64,000 nt of DNA from an uncultured Pseudomonadales bacterium (lineage in GTDB: Bacteria > Pseudomonadota > Gammaproteobacteria > Pseudomonadales > Azotimanducaceae), in the NCBI GenBank assembly GCA_951813515.1, contig OX638346.1, positions 2,535,617 to 2,599,616 on the forward strand, read 5' to 3'. The position numbers were made by a program, and so were the translations under genes. The number at the start of each line of letters is the position of its first letter. The first letter of the stretch is position 1. A model generated the notes under the pieces. It saw only the letters and a program-made list of their open reading frames with translations, searched no databases and was not told where the DNA came from. Of this stretch, positions 47,416 through 56,077 are shown piece after piece.

Positions 47416-49234
47416 CGCGCGCGGGAGGAATCTCCACAACGGGCGCCAGCGGCTCGAACCGACCGTTCCTGGCCATTGCCCACACCGGTTCGCGGCGGAT
47501 GACGCCGTCGGGGCCGAGCGTGAGGGTGCCGGTGACTCCCATGATCCTGCTTTCCGTCGATGCGCTCAGTCGGGATATCTGGTTGGCAAGGCGATAGGCG
47601 TCCAGTCCGAACGCGAACAGCGCATCTCGGGTACCGCGGTTGCTCGGAAACGCCTCGCGCATCTGTGCCTTGATTTCTGGAGGAAACAGCCGCCAGGGCA
47701 TGTCGCAGATTCGAAGCAGTTCCAGGTCACCCTGATCGCGGACATCACGCGCCGCCTGCGAAGACGCGTAGATCGGCAGATCTGAAGCAAAGTGAAATGC
47801 AAGGGCCGGCTTCAGCGATGCCAATTGGCTGCCGTCGATGAGGGCAATGATTGCGTCGATGTCGGTGCGCCGACGGGGCGTGAACTCGACGTCGGTCCCA
47901 ACCAGGCGCTGCACGCGCTGGTGACGTTCCTTGCTCGCCTCGATCAGTAGTGTTTCGCCGACGACCGAGGTCACGTCAGCGCCCTCGAGAAAGACGCCGG
48001 CGCCCACCAGTCTAGTACCGGCCGGCAGTGGCTGTCGCTGTCCTTCACTCCGCGTTCCAGCGCCCGTGTTCGACATCTCTCCGGACGCCAGGCGCTCGGA
48101 CAGCACCGTGAAAGCCCGGGCGGTCCAGTTCTCTCCGCTACGCAGCACGATCACCCGGCGCCGGCCGTCAGCTACGACGCGATGCGCTATGGCCCGCGCT
48201 TCGTCTTCCACGGTCAATGCAAACTGGGTCGGATGTGACTGATCCTTGTTCGAGGCCGCAACGGTATTCAGGGTAAGGGTTGGCACGGCAGGGTCGATCG
48301 CCCACATGTCGGCAGCATTCTCCTTCGACAACGGGCCGACGATGAAATCCGCGCCGTCCCTGAGCGCTTGCCGATAAAGCGCGGTAACGGATGCCGCCGA
48401 GGTGTCATAGATGCGGATTGATTGTCGGGACTTTGCCTGGGACAGGAGATAGCCGGACAGGAACCCGTCGCGGACCGTTTCTCCGGCAATCGCCAGGCGG
48501 CCGGAGAAAGGCAGGAACAAGGCGATCCGGGCGGGACCTGGATCGACGTCGACAAATGTGCGCGGGAGGAAGCGCGCGGCGACGTGCCGCGGGTGGCGGC
48601 TTCGCCAACGCTCCCAGACGTCCTGTTGCCCCCGGGGGGTAAGGGCTTCATTGAATGCGTGGATGAGTTGCCACCAGTCACGTTCGCCAGGTTCGCCCAC
48701 CCGCCGCAGGTCGGTGGCGATGCGATGCGCTGGAACCCGTAGGCCGTACCGCCAAGCGTCCTCGACCAGTGTGCGCGCAAGTTTGCCGTCGTAGGCTGCG
48801 TCATGTCGCGCTGCGGCAACAAGGGCGGAGGACGCGGTGGCGTAGTCGCCCCTTATGGCGTGGATGCGAGCGAGCAACAGGGCAAGCCGGGAACGTTGCG
48901 AGGTGTCGGTGGGTATGGCAAGTCCAAGCCGTTCTTCCGCAGCCGGCAACGCTCCCATGTGCAGCGAGATTTCGGCGTCAAGAACGGTCCATTCAAACCT
49001 TTCGAACCCAGAGACAGTCGAGATATCAATCTGGTGCAGGGTGGCTGCGGCTGTCCCGAAGTCTCCCTGCGTCATGTATTGCCGAGCACGTTGGATGTCG
49101 GCAGCGACAGTGTCCCCCTCAACCATGGCTTCGGGGACGCCGGGGTCGACCGGCTTGTCTTCGCGCTGTGATTGACAGCCCGCGATTGAGACAATCGACA
49201 GGGAGATCACCAGCGGGATCTTGAGCCGGACCAT
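47387..49234 (-). CDS. lpoA: Penicillin-binding-protein activator LpoA
   Basis: 615 residues from the ATG at 49234. Lipobox IAGC (VISLSIVSIAGCQS). N-terminal TPR-like half (QRARQYMTQGDFGTAAATLHQI and similar helices) and a C-terminal periplasmic-binding-protein-like half starting IALFLPFSGRLAIAGETVRDGFLSGY. Outer-membrane lipoprotein that activates PBP1A. Its ATG overlaps the ATG of the divergent rsmI gene (49233) by 2 nt. Confidence 0.92.
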   Translation of the reverse strand: MVRLKIPLVISLSIVSIAGCQSQREDKPVDPGVPEAMVEGDTVAADIQRARQYMTQGDFGTAAATLHQIDISTVSGFERFEWTVLDAEISLHMGALPAAEERLGLAIPTDTSQRSRLALLLARIHAIRGDYATASSALVAAARHDAAYDGKLARTLVEDAWRYGLRVPAHRIATDLRRVGEPGERDWWQLIHAFNEALTPRGQQDVWERWRSRHPRHVAARFLPRTFVDVDPGPARIALFLPFSGRLAIAGETVRDGFLSGYLLSQAKSRQSIRIYDTSAASVTALYRQALRDGADFIVGPLSKENAADMWAIDPAVPTLTLNTVAASNKDQSHPTQFALTVEDEARAIAHRVVADGRRRVIVLRSGENWTARAFTVLSERLASGEMSNTGAGTRSEGQRQPLPAGTRLVGAGVFLEGADVTSVVGETLLIEASKERHQRVQRLVGTDVEFTPRRRTDIDAIIALIDGSQLASLKPALAFHFASDLPIYASSQAARDVRDQGDLELLRICDMPWRLFPPEIKAQMREAFPSNRGTRDALFAFGLDAYRLANQISRLSASTESRIMGVTGTLTLGPDGVIRREPVWAMARNGRFEPLAPVVEIPPARDANLATTGR

Positions 49235-50078
49235 GAGTGCTTTGCGGAACACCGGTTGCCTCTTTGTTGTGGCGACCCCTATTGGAAACCTTTCAGACAT
49301 CACCGCGCGAGCGGTAGATGCCCTCAAAAAGGTTGAGATTGTGGCCTGCGAAGATACCAGACGTTGCCGCATCCTGTTGCGCCACATCGGCGCGTCACCG
49401 GCGGAACTGGCAAGCCTGCACGATCGCAACGAAACGACAGCGAGTCGCCAGGTGATCGAACGCCTGAAGGCCGGATCGGATGTCGCGCTGGTCTCGGATG
49501 CCGGCACTCCCCTGTTGTCGGATCCGGGGTTCGAACTGGTGCGCCTTGCGTTCCAGGATGGCATCAGGGTCGTTCCTGTGCCGGGCGTCAGCGCTGTGAC
49601 TGCCGCCGTTTCGGCCTCGCCGATCGCCACGAACCGATTTACGTTCGAAGGATTCCTGCCGGCGCGCCGGCCACGGCGGCGCGAGGTGTTGTCGAGCGTG
49701 CTCGCGCGACGTGAGGCGACAGTGTTCTTCGAGGCGCCGCACCGGATGGCGGCAACGTTGGAGGACCTGCTCGACCTCGGGGCGGCGGAACGCGAAATCG
49801 TCGTCTGTCGCGAACTCACGAAAATGTTCGAGACGATTGTTCACGGAACGGTCGCCAGCATCGCCGACGGAATGGAAATCGCCAAGGGTGAGTTTGTCTG
49901 CATCATTGCGGGCATGGACGAAGAGAGTCCCTTGCTGGCTGGCGGCGAAGTGCTCGACGTCTTGCTGGAGGAACTGCCGCCATCGCGGGCCGCGCGTCTC
50001 GCGGCGCGGTTGACGGGCGCCGACCGGGCCGAGTTGTATCGGCAAGCCATCGCGCGGACCCGCCAGGCGCCACGGTAG
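49233..50078 (+). CDS. rsmI: 16S rRNA C1402 2'-O-methyltransferase RsmI
   Basis: 281 residues from the ATG at 49233; a TTG at 49221 or 49242 is possible. SAM-binding tetrapyrrole-methylase fold: LFVVATPIGNLSDITARAVDAL, CEDTRRCRILLRH, VSDAGTPLLSDPGFELV, PGVSAVTAAVSASPI, TVFFEAPHRMAATLEDL. Start codon overlaps that of lpoA on the opposite strand, so each promoter must lie in the other gene. rnpB follows closely. Confidence 0.93.
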   Translation: MSALRNTGCLFVVATPIGNLSDITARAVDALKKVEIVACEDTRRCRILLRHIGASPAELASLHDRNETTASRQVIERLKAGSDVALVSDAGTPLLSDPGFELVRLAFQDGIRVVPVPGVSAVTAAVSASPIATNRFTFEGFLPARRPRRREVLSSVLARREATVFFEAPHRMAATLEDLLDLGAAEREIVVCRELTKMFETIVHGTVASIADGMEIAKGEFVCIIAGMDEESPLLAGGEVLDVLLEELPPSRAARLAARLTGADRAELYRQAIARTRQAPR

Positions 50079-50092
50079 TGCTATCGTAGGCT

Positions 50093-50445
<353 letters not shown>

Positions 50446-50838
50446 CTTCGTCGCGCCCCACAGCGTGCGCCATTCGCGCCGGTTTTTTCTTTCGGAGGTT
50501 CCTTCCCGCGCTCCCCGGCTGAAGGCTGACATTATCGCATTTGCGTGGTGGGCCAGCTACGTGACAGCCCGTATCAGGCGCGGGGGAGGGATGGCCGGAT
50601 GCTCGAAATCCCGGTCATCGAAATCCGTTCCCAGGTCCGTCGGCGCACAATATCGCCTTCCGCTTCGGTCAGAACGCTCATGCAGCCACGGACGAACTCA
50701 ATGCCATCGACGATGGGCAAGTCCATGATCCGTCCATGGCTCGGATCGCGCCATTGCCCGATGCGCCGGATCTCGCCAAGCACCAGAGCGTAGAGAACAC
50801 GCCGGTCGATGCCATTCTCGACGCGTTCGGTTCGTATT
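50446..50838. other. Intergenic region downstream of rnpB with one palindromic element copy
   Basis: About 390 bp. A short GCGC-CATTC-GCGC dyad followed by TTTTTT (about 50468-50489) may terminate rnpB. At about 50504-50531 lies one copy of the dispersed element tail (CGCGCTCCCCGGCTGAAGGC). Farther on, a minus-strand frame (50574-50783) has protein-like composition but no recognisable family and no ribosome-binding site, so it is not called. Confidence 0.5.
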
Positions 50839-53800
50839 TCACTGCGAGCTGTCGTCTTCGGCCTCCCCTGCCGCCTGCTCGGAGAGGATGCCCATGAGCC
50901 AGGGGCGAAGCCCGCGCACCATCGGCATCACCGTGACCCTGAAACTCAACGTCACGGTGACGCCGCCATCGTACGTCGCCGTCACGGTGATCGTCGCGAC
51001 GCCTTCCTCCCGCGGCATGATCTTCAGCAATCCGTCCTCGACGATCGCGGTGACGACCGTCGAATCGCTGGAGACCGGCGTTCCGTAAGTGAGCGTCCCG
51101 CCTTCCGGGACGTCGAAGTAGCGCGAGAGATCCAGCGTCAGGGTGTCGCCGCCCGCTTCCGTTTCCTGGTCCGAAACCAGTTCGCGCAGTGCGCCCCTAA
51201 CCCGGTGGGACGGGTGGTTGGCGATGGCATGCGCGCCGAGAAAGGGCAGGGCGCGTTCGCCGTCCCCATCGCGGATCTCGCCGCCGTTCAGCCACAACGC
51301 CTCCGGCGCGATGCTAACGCCGTCCGGGTCGCGGTCCGCCATGCCCACGACGTAGTGGAACGCGAGTTGACCGCCGCCCCGGTTTCCAGCGAACGCGGCG
51401 ACGCGGACTTCCGGGCCGATCGTCAAGACCAGCTGGGGAAACCCGGAGATGGTGACTTCGTTGTCGAACCGGACCGAGACCACGATCCGCTCGCCGGAGC
51501 CGTAGGCGCGGCCGTCGAGCGGGAGCGACTCAATCACGAGATTGGCCACCCGAGTGGCACAGATCGGCAGTCCGAGCCGGTGCAGGTCGTTCCGGTCAAT
51601 GTCGTGCAAGGCCCCGGGCACGCATCCGGTCAGCCGGTTTCCGCCGAGGGAGAGGTGGTTGAGGTTCGTCAGATCGGTGAGACTGCCCGGAATCGCCCCT
51701 GTCAGCCGATTGTCGGACAGCCTCAATGCCTCAAGGTGTTCGAAGAGACCCAGTGCCGACGGAATGGGTCCGGTCAGCTGGTTGTCCTGGAGCAACAATT
51801 CCCGCAGTTTCCGCAGGCGGTTCAACGCGGGGGGAATCGAGCCCGTCAGTTCGTTGCCGTGAAGCCACAGCTCGACCAGGTTGGTCAGGTCACCGAACTC
51901 CTCCGGGATCGCGCCCGCAAATCCGTTCTCGTGCAGACGCAGACTCCGCAGGTTGGAAAGGCGCCCCAGCTCGGGGGGGAGGCCGCCGGTCAATTCATTG
52001 CTGTGGAGCGACAGCTCCGTCAGGTAACGGAGACTGCCCAGTTCGGCGGGGATGTCGCCCGTCAGCGCATTGCTGTGGAGTCTCAGCAGCTGCATGCGGG
52101 GGAGATTTCCCAGTTCTGACGGGATATTGCCCGTCAGTTGGTTGCTGTGAAGCGTCAGATCGGCCAGTCTCTGGGCGCCGCCCAGTTCCATCGGGATGGT
52201 CCCTGTCAGTTGATTGTCGCCAAGGTTAAGCCCCTTTAGCCGATTCAGGCGCCCGAACTCGACAGGGATGGAACCCGACAACCGGTTGCCGGACAGGTCG
52301 AGATTCTGCAGGTTGTCAATGCTCTCCAATTCGGGAGGAATGGAACCCGTAAGGCTGTTGTTGGCAAGGTCGAGTCTGGCCAGTCCCGACAGGCCGCCCA
52401 ACTCGGCCGGGATGGCGCCCGTCAGTCGGTTGTCACTGAGATCCAGAAAGCCGAGGTTCGTGAGCCCGCCCAACCACGCGGGGACGCCACCGGTCAGTCT
52501 GTTCAGATGCAGATACAAGGAGTGCAGTTCTCCGAGCCCACTCAACGCCTCGGGGATCGCGCCCTCCAGCGCGTTTAGGCTGATGTCCAGATGCTCAAGG
52601 TTCGCGAGTCGTCCCAGCTCCGGCGGTATGCCTGTCAACTTGTTGCCGCGGAGTCTCAACCGCTTCAGATTGGCGAGATCGCCCAGCTCCGGCGGGATCG
52701 CGGCGATGAAATTGCCAGAGAGGTTCAACCGTTCGAGACGCGTGAGTCGACCCAGCTCCGGCGGGATCGCAGCAAGGCCATTGAAGAAGAGATCCAACGT
52801 TCGCAGACTGGAAAGACCGGCAAGATCATCCGCCCGCAAAGTGCCAATGTGACGATTCGCCAGCAGGAGGTAGGGGATCTCGCTGAGGTCGAACTCCGTC
52901 ACGAGACCGCACGCCTTGCCTGCCCAGGCCACAATGGCGTCTCGGATCTGCGGCGTTCGGTCACACACGCCGGCATAGGCGTGAGCACCGGACTGGCGCA
53001 CCACCAGCGTTTCGCCCGCAACCGATAGTGCGCCGACCCGCGCATCCCCGTCGTTGGCTTCCACCCGATAGCGCACGCTCCCGCTTCCCGTGCCGCTCTC
53101 GCCGGACGCCACCGACAGGAACGCGTCGTGGCTTCTCGCCGCATAGGCGCACTCCTGTCCCGTCTCCACATCGATCGAAAACTCGCCGCCGGACGCCGCC
53201 ATGGTTACGCTGTCTTGCGACAGACGGTACGTGCAGCGCGAAGCGCTGGGACGGAAGTTCGCGACGATGCGCCGGGTATTCTCCAGGCTGCGCACCGCGT
53301 CCGCGGGACCGTCCGACTCCTCGGAAGGATCGTCGCCGGGAATCCCCAGCGGGTCCCCGTCGGGGGGCGGATAGCGCTGGTTCGGATTCGAGAAGCGAAG
53401 GATGGATGGGCAGCGGAGACCCGCGGCGCGACACTGTGTGTCATAGGCCATGATCGTTCGCCAGCGCGACTCGATCGCGGCGCCTTCATCGAAAGCCCTC
53501 TGGTTCACGTAGCCATGGCTGTACGGATAGGGTTTGTTCAATGTGATGAATCGCGCGGCGCGATCATGCTGCAGGCCCATGTTGTGCCCCAGTTCATGGG
53601 CGAAAAGCCTGCTGCTCAGGCCCCGGCGTGCGGTGGCTTGCAGGTTCACCAGATCACAAAAGACCGAGGCGGAAAATGCAGACGACTCGAAGCCCGCCGA
53701 CACATTCTCCATCGCGTACGCCAGTCCTTCTATGCCTCCGCCGCCGCAAAGGCCGCTTGCCGCCAGATGCACCAGATCGGCGGCGTAGCTGTCGCGCAAG

Positions 53801-54618
53801 GCGTGGATTTCATCCATATGGCCGTCGGACGAGTTCGCGAGACGGGGAAGATCGATCGTGAGATTCCCGGTGTCCTCATGGTTGACCTCGACAGCGCCCG
53901 CCAATCTGATCCTTTGCGCCGCGCCGCTGGCCGCGTAGGCGTCGTTGGCCTCCAACACCGCGAGATCGATCGCCGCCTCGATGTTGCGGGTGCCGCCGGC
54001 ATCCCTCCTCACGGTCGGCGTCCAGGCGACCAACACGTCGATTTCGGATCCGTCGTCCTCCTCGACGGACCCCGCGTCCGTTTGAGGGTCCACGGCGGAT
54101 GAGGGCTCGACCGGCTTCAGCGGAACACCTTCGACGAATTCGGTCGGACCGGTCCGTTCGATCACGTAGGTTCCGGGACCCATGGATCGGATCGTGTAGA
54201 CGGCGTCGAGCGTCCTCACCTTGCCGATCACGATCCTGCCGTTCACGACCAGCGCCATGGTCCCGAACGGCACGCCCTCCAGCCGTCCCGACAGCGAGTA
54301 GCCGGACGATGTCGGCGCGGTGCGTTCAACGACGGCCCGAAAGGACAAGCCGTGAAACAGATTGAGCGCCAGGTGCGACGAACGTCCCGCCAGCACTTCC
54401 TTTCGCGCGGCATCAAGTTGCCCAAAGTCCATGCGCACGATGCCGCGTTGTATCGCCGCAACGTCATCTTCAGCGGCACTTGTCTCAATCGACTGGGGGA
54501 TGTCCACGCCGGAGAAAAGGTCACGCTCCTCGGCGTTGGCCAAGTTTGAGACCAGGGAAAGGCATAGGGCAGCCGCGCCCTCCCTCCACCGCCACCGTCC
54601 CCGGCGCGTCCGGCTCAT
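50839..54618 (-). CDS. Secreted metzincin metalloprotease with plant-type leucine-rich repeats
   Basis: 1259 residues from the ATG at 54618. Signal peptide (REGAAALCLSLVSNLANAEE). Protease part: HELGHNMGLQHD at 341-352 (HExxHxxGxxHD) and a Met-turn TIMAYD at about 388, the reprolysin/M12-like metzincin pattern. Residues about 465-545 resemble a BACON beta-sandwich. Residues about 600-1050 contain 17 repeats of the plant/SDS22-like type (LxxNxLTGxIPxxLGxLxxL, 24 residues). The C-terminus has two further beta domains. Likely secreted or surface-bound; target unknown. It interrupts the rnpB-mraZ neighbourhood and is probably acquired. Upstream small frames overlap its start (ATGA). Confidence 0.88.
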   Translation of the reverse strand: MSRTRRGRWRWREGAAALCLSLVSNLANAEERDLFSGVDIPQSIETSAAEDDVAAIQRGIVRMDFGQLDAARKEVLAGRSSHLALNLFHGLSFRAVVERTAPTSSGYSLSGRLEGVPFGTMALVVNGRIVIGKVRTLDAVYTIRSMGPGTYVIERTGPTEFVEGVPLKPVEPSSAVDPQTDAGSVEEDDGSEIDVLVAWTPTVRRDAGGTRNIEAAIDLAVLEANDAYAASGAAQRIRLAGAVEVNHEDTGNLTIDLPRLANSSDGHMDEIHALRDSYAADLVHLAASGLCGGGGIEGLAYAMENVSAGFESSAFSASVFCDLVNLQATARRGLSSRLFAHELGHNMGLQHDRAARFITLNKPYPYSHGYVNQRAFDEGAAIESRWRTIMAYDTQCRAAGLRCPSILRFSNPNQRYPPPDGDPLGIPGDDPSEESDGPADAVRSLENTRRIVANFRPSASRCTYRLSQDSVTMAASGGEFSIDVETGQECAYAARSHDAFLSVASGESGTGSGSVRYRVEANDGDARVGALSVAGETLVVRQSGAHAYAGVCDRTPQIRDAIVAWAGKACGLVTEFDLSEIPYLLLANRHIGTLRADDLAGLSSLRTLDLFFNGLAAIPPELGRLTRLERLNLSGNFIAAIPPELGDLANLKRLRLRGNKLTGIPPELGRLANLEHLDISLNALEGAIPEALSGLGELHSLYLHLNRLTGGVPAWLGGLTNLGFLDLSDNRLTGAIPAELGGLSGLARLDLANNSLTGSIPPELESIDNLQNLDLSGNRLSGSIPVEFGRLNRLKGLNLGDNQLTGTIPMELGGAQRLADLTLHSNQLTGNIPSELGNLPRMQLLRLHSNALTGDIPAELGSLRYLTELSLHSNELTGGLPPELGRLSNLRSLRLHENGFAGAIPEEFGDLTNLVELWLHGNELTGSIPPALNRLRKLRELLLQDNQLTGPIPSALGLFEHLEALRLSDNRLTGAIPGSLTDLTNLNHLSLGGNRLTGCVPGALHDIDRNDLHRLGLPICATRVANLVIESLPLDGRAYGSGERIVVSVRFDNEVTISGFPQLVLTIGPEVRVAAFAGNRGGGQLAFHYVVGMADRDPDGVSIAPEALWLNGGEIRDGDGERALPFLGAHAIANHPSHRVRGALRELVSDQETEAGGDTLTLDLSRYFDVPEGGTLTYGTPVSSDSTVVTAIVEDGLLKIMPREEGVATITVTATYDGGVTVTLSFRVTVMPMVRGLRPWLMGILSEQAAGEAEDDSSQ

Positions 54619-55051
54619 TGGTATCCCGAAGCGCGCGCATGCGGCCAATCGACCTCTACGACATCGGCGATCCCGCGAAAACGGCATTCCTCCGGTCGTG
54701 CTACATGCACTTGCAACTGCGGGCGTTGCCAGGCTTGGGCCCGGTAGCGGTATTCGCCTTCCTCCGTCATCCCCGAAATAGCTGTGTTCGGCAAGGGATC
54801 GTAGAAATCGTAGAAGAACGAGGAGGTCGGCGCGCTCCCTCGGGCGAAGTCTTCTCGAGGTAAACGGTGTCAACGTGCCCCCACCAATCGAGGTCGCTCC
54901 ACCCGCGGCCTAGGTGCCGTCGTCGCTCGTCCCTCGCCCGTTCTGACAGCTGAAGTCGCCGGATCTTCAGAACGGATTCGACCGCTCCCCTTGTCCCGTG
55001 GGCACACACGTACCGCGTCAGCGCGACGAACAAGCGCGTCCTTCTAGACAT
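54615..55051 (-). pseudogene. Two coupled small reading frames, possibly one frameshifted gene
   Basis: An ATG at 55051 has an excellent ribosome-binding site (GGAGAGG) and opens a 94-residue frame (MSRRTRLFVALTRYVCAHG...) ending at 54767. Its stop overlaps an ATG at 54770 opening a 51-residue frame ending YQ at 54615, whose stop in turn overlaps the metalloprotease ATG. The second frame stays protein-like well upstream of its ATG (SSFFYDFYDPLPNTAISG), while the end of the first frame looks like out-of-frame sequence. The simplest reading is one gene of about 140 residues broken by a frameshift near 54830; alternatively two short coupled proteins. No family recognised. Confidence 0.45.
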
Positions 55052-55233
55052 TGTATCCTCTCCAAGCGGCTGTGGTTGTCCGACAGAGCGCCCACCGACC
55101 CGAAGCCCTGTCACGCGCGCCAACCAGCGCCAACCCAGCCACTCCGAGCACAACGGTTCCTTCGCCAGTCTTCGTCCTCGCATCGCCCCGACGCCGGAAC
55201 CTGCCGCCCGCTCACGAGCAGCATCCTTCGTTG
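55052..55233. other. Leader region before the small frames
   Basis: About 180 bp between the ribosome-binding site of the small minus-strand frame and the repeat array. No gene or clear promoter is visible. Confidence 0.3.
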
Positions 55234-55396
55234 CCCCCCTCGCGCTCCCCGGCTGAAGGCTGTTTTCTTGCGAGGAGTTCCCCCTCGCGCTCCCCGGCTG
55301 AAGGCTGTTTTCTTGCGAGGAGTTCCCCCTCGCGCTCCCCGGCTGAAGGCTGTTTTCTTGCGAGGAGTTCCCCCTCGCGCTCCCCGGCTGAAGGCT
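55234..55396. repeat. Intergenic array of the 45-bp palindromic element
   Basis: Four cores of CCTCGCGCTCCCCGGCTGAAG spaced exactly 45 bp (about 55238, 55283, 55328, 55373), with the stem half GCGAGG between them. After the array, GGGTCGCTGGCG (about 55430) repeats a flank also seen at about 35731 in lptA. No gene spans it on a convincing frame. Confidence 0.93.
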
Positions 55397-55530
55397 CTGC
55401 CCCGTCGTCCATTCAGCAAGACGCTCCGGGTCGCTGGCGTCTTCTGGAGGCGCCTGCTCCATGGAAGGCACTATTCGGTCGATTATTTGACTTGACCGCT
55501 TCCCGCGAGGCATTTATCGTCGGGGGTCGT

Positions 55531-55580
55531 GATGGGAGAAAGTGGGATAAAGTAGGTCAAAAGGGTATCTAATGGGTATA
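55531..55580 (+). promoter_or_regulatory. MraZ operator (five 10-bp boxes)
   Basis: Five 10-bp-phased TGGG-like boxes: ATGGG (55532), GTGGG (55542), GTAGG (55552), AGGG (55562) and ATGGG (55572), ending 28 bp before the mraZ ATG. This is the known MraZ autorepression site pattern. TTGACT/TTGACC at 55487-55497 could be the promoter -35. Confidence 0.85.
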
Positions 55581-55608
55581 CACGGATAGCCGGAGGTCGT
55601 TCATCACC

Positions 55609-56073
55609 ATGTTCCGCGGCAGCAACTCAGTCACTCTTGACGCCAGAGGACGCATGGCTCTGCCGGCGCGTTTTCGCCAGGTTGTGCTGGACCACTGCCG
55701 TGGCCAGGTCGTGATCACGATAGACATAAACGAGCGGTGCCTCGTGCTGTATCCGTTGCCTGAATGGGAGGAAATCGAATCCCAACTGCAATCGCTCGCC
55801 AACATGCAGCCTTCCGCGCGTGCCATCCAGAGGCTCCTGATCGGGCACGCGACGGACATCGAACTGGATGGTCACGGTCGTGCGCGGATACCTCCGACAC
55901 TGCGCGAGTTCGCAGGCCTGGAAAAGCGTCTCATCGTGGCCGGCATCGGTAAGAAGATCGAGATCTGGTCCGAAGAACGTTGGCATGCCGGCCGGGAGAA
56001 CTGGTCCGCCGCCGCTCATGAACGGACCTCGGACCTGACCGATTCGGCAGGGCTGGATGCCCTGTCCATCTGA
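55609..56073 (+). CDS. mraZ: Transcriptional regulator MraZ
   Basis: 154 residues. Two AbrB-like halves: FRGSNSVTLDARGRMALPARFR and TDIELDGHGRARIPPTLREFAGL. It represses its own operon by binding TGGGN boxes upstream, which are present here. First gene of the mra/dcw cluster. Confidence 0.97.
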   Translation: MFRGSNSVTLDARGRMALPARFRQVVLDHCRGQVVITIDINERCLVLYPLPEWEEIESQLQSLANMQPSARAIQRLLIGHATDIELDGHGRARIPPTLREFAGLEKRLIVAGIGKKIEIWSEERWHAGRENWSAAAHERTSDLTDSAGLDALSI

Positions 56074-56077
56074 TGGC

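Noticed and set aside
50574..50783. 69-residue minus-strand protein after the metalloprotease
   Set aside because: Composition looks coding, but no family, no ribosome-binding site, and an overlapping frame on the other strand is equally open.
50839..54618. Plant contamination suggested by plant-type repeats
   Set aside because: Bacterial signal peptide, no introns, similar base composition to neighbours, and embedded between bacterial core genes.
54767..55513. Repeat-rich minus-strand protein (QPGSARGNSSQEN units)
   Set aside because: It is the palindromic repeat array read through; the better start is the ATG at 55051 with a strong ribosome-binding site, which excludes the repeats.
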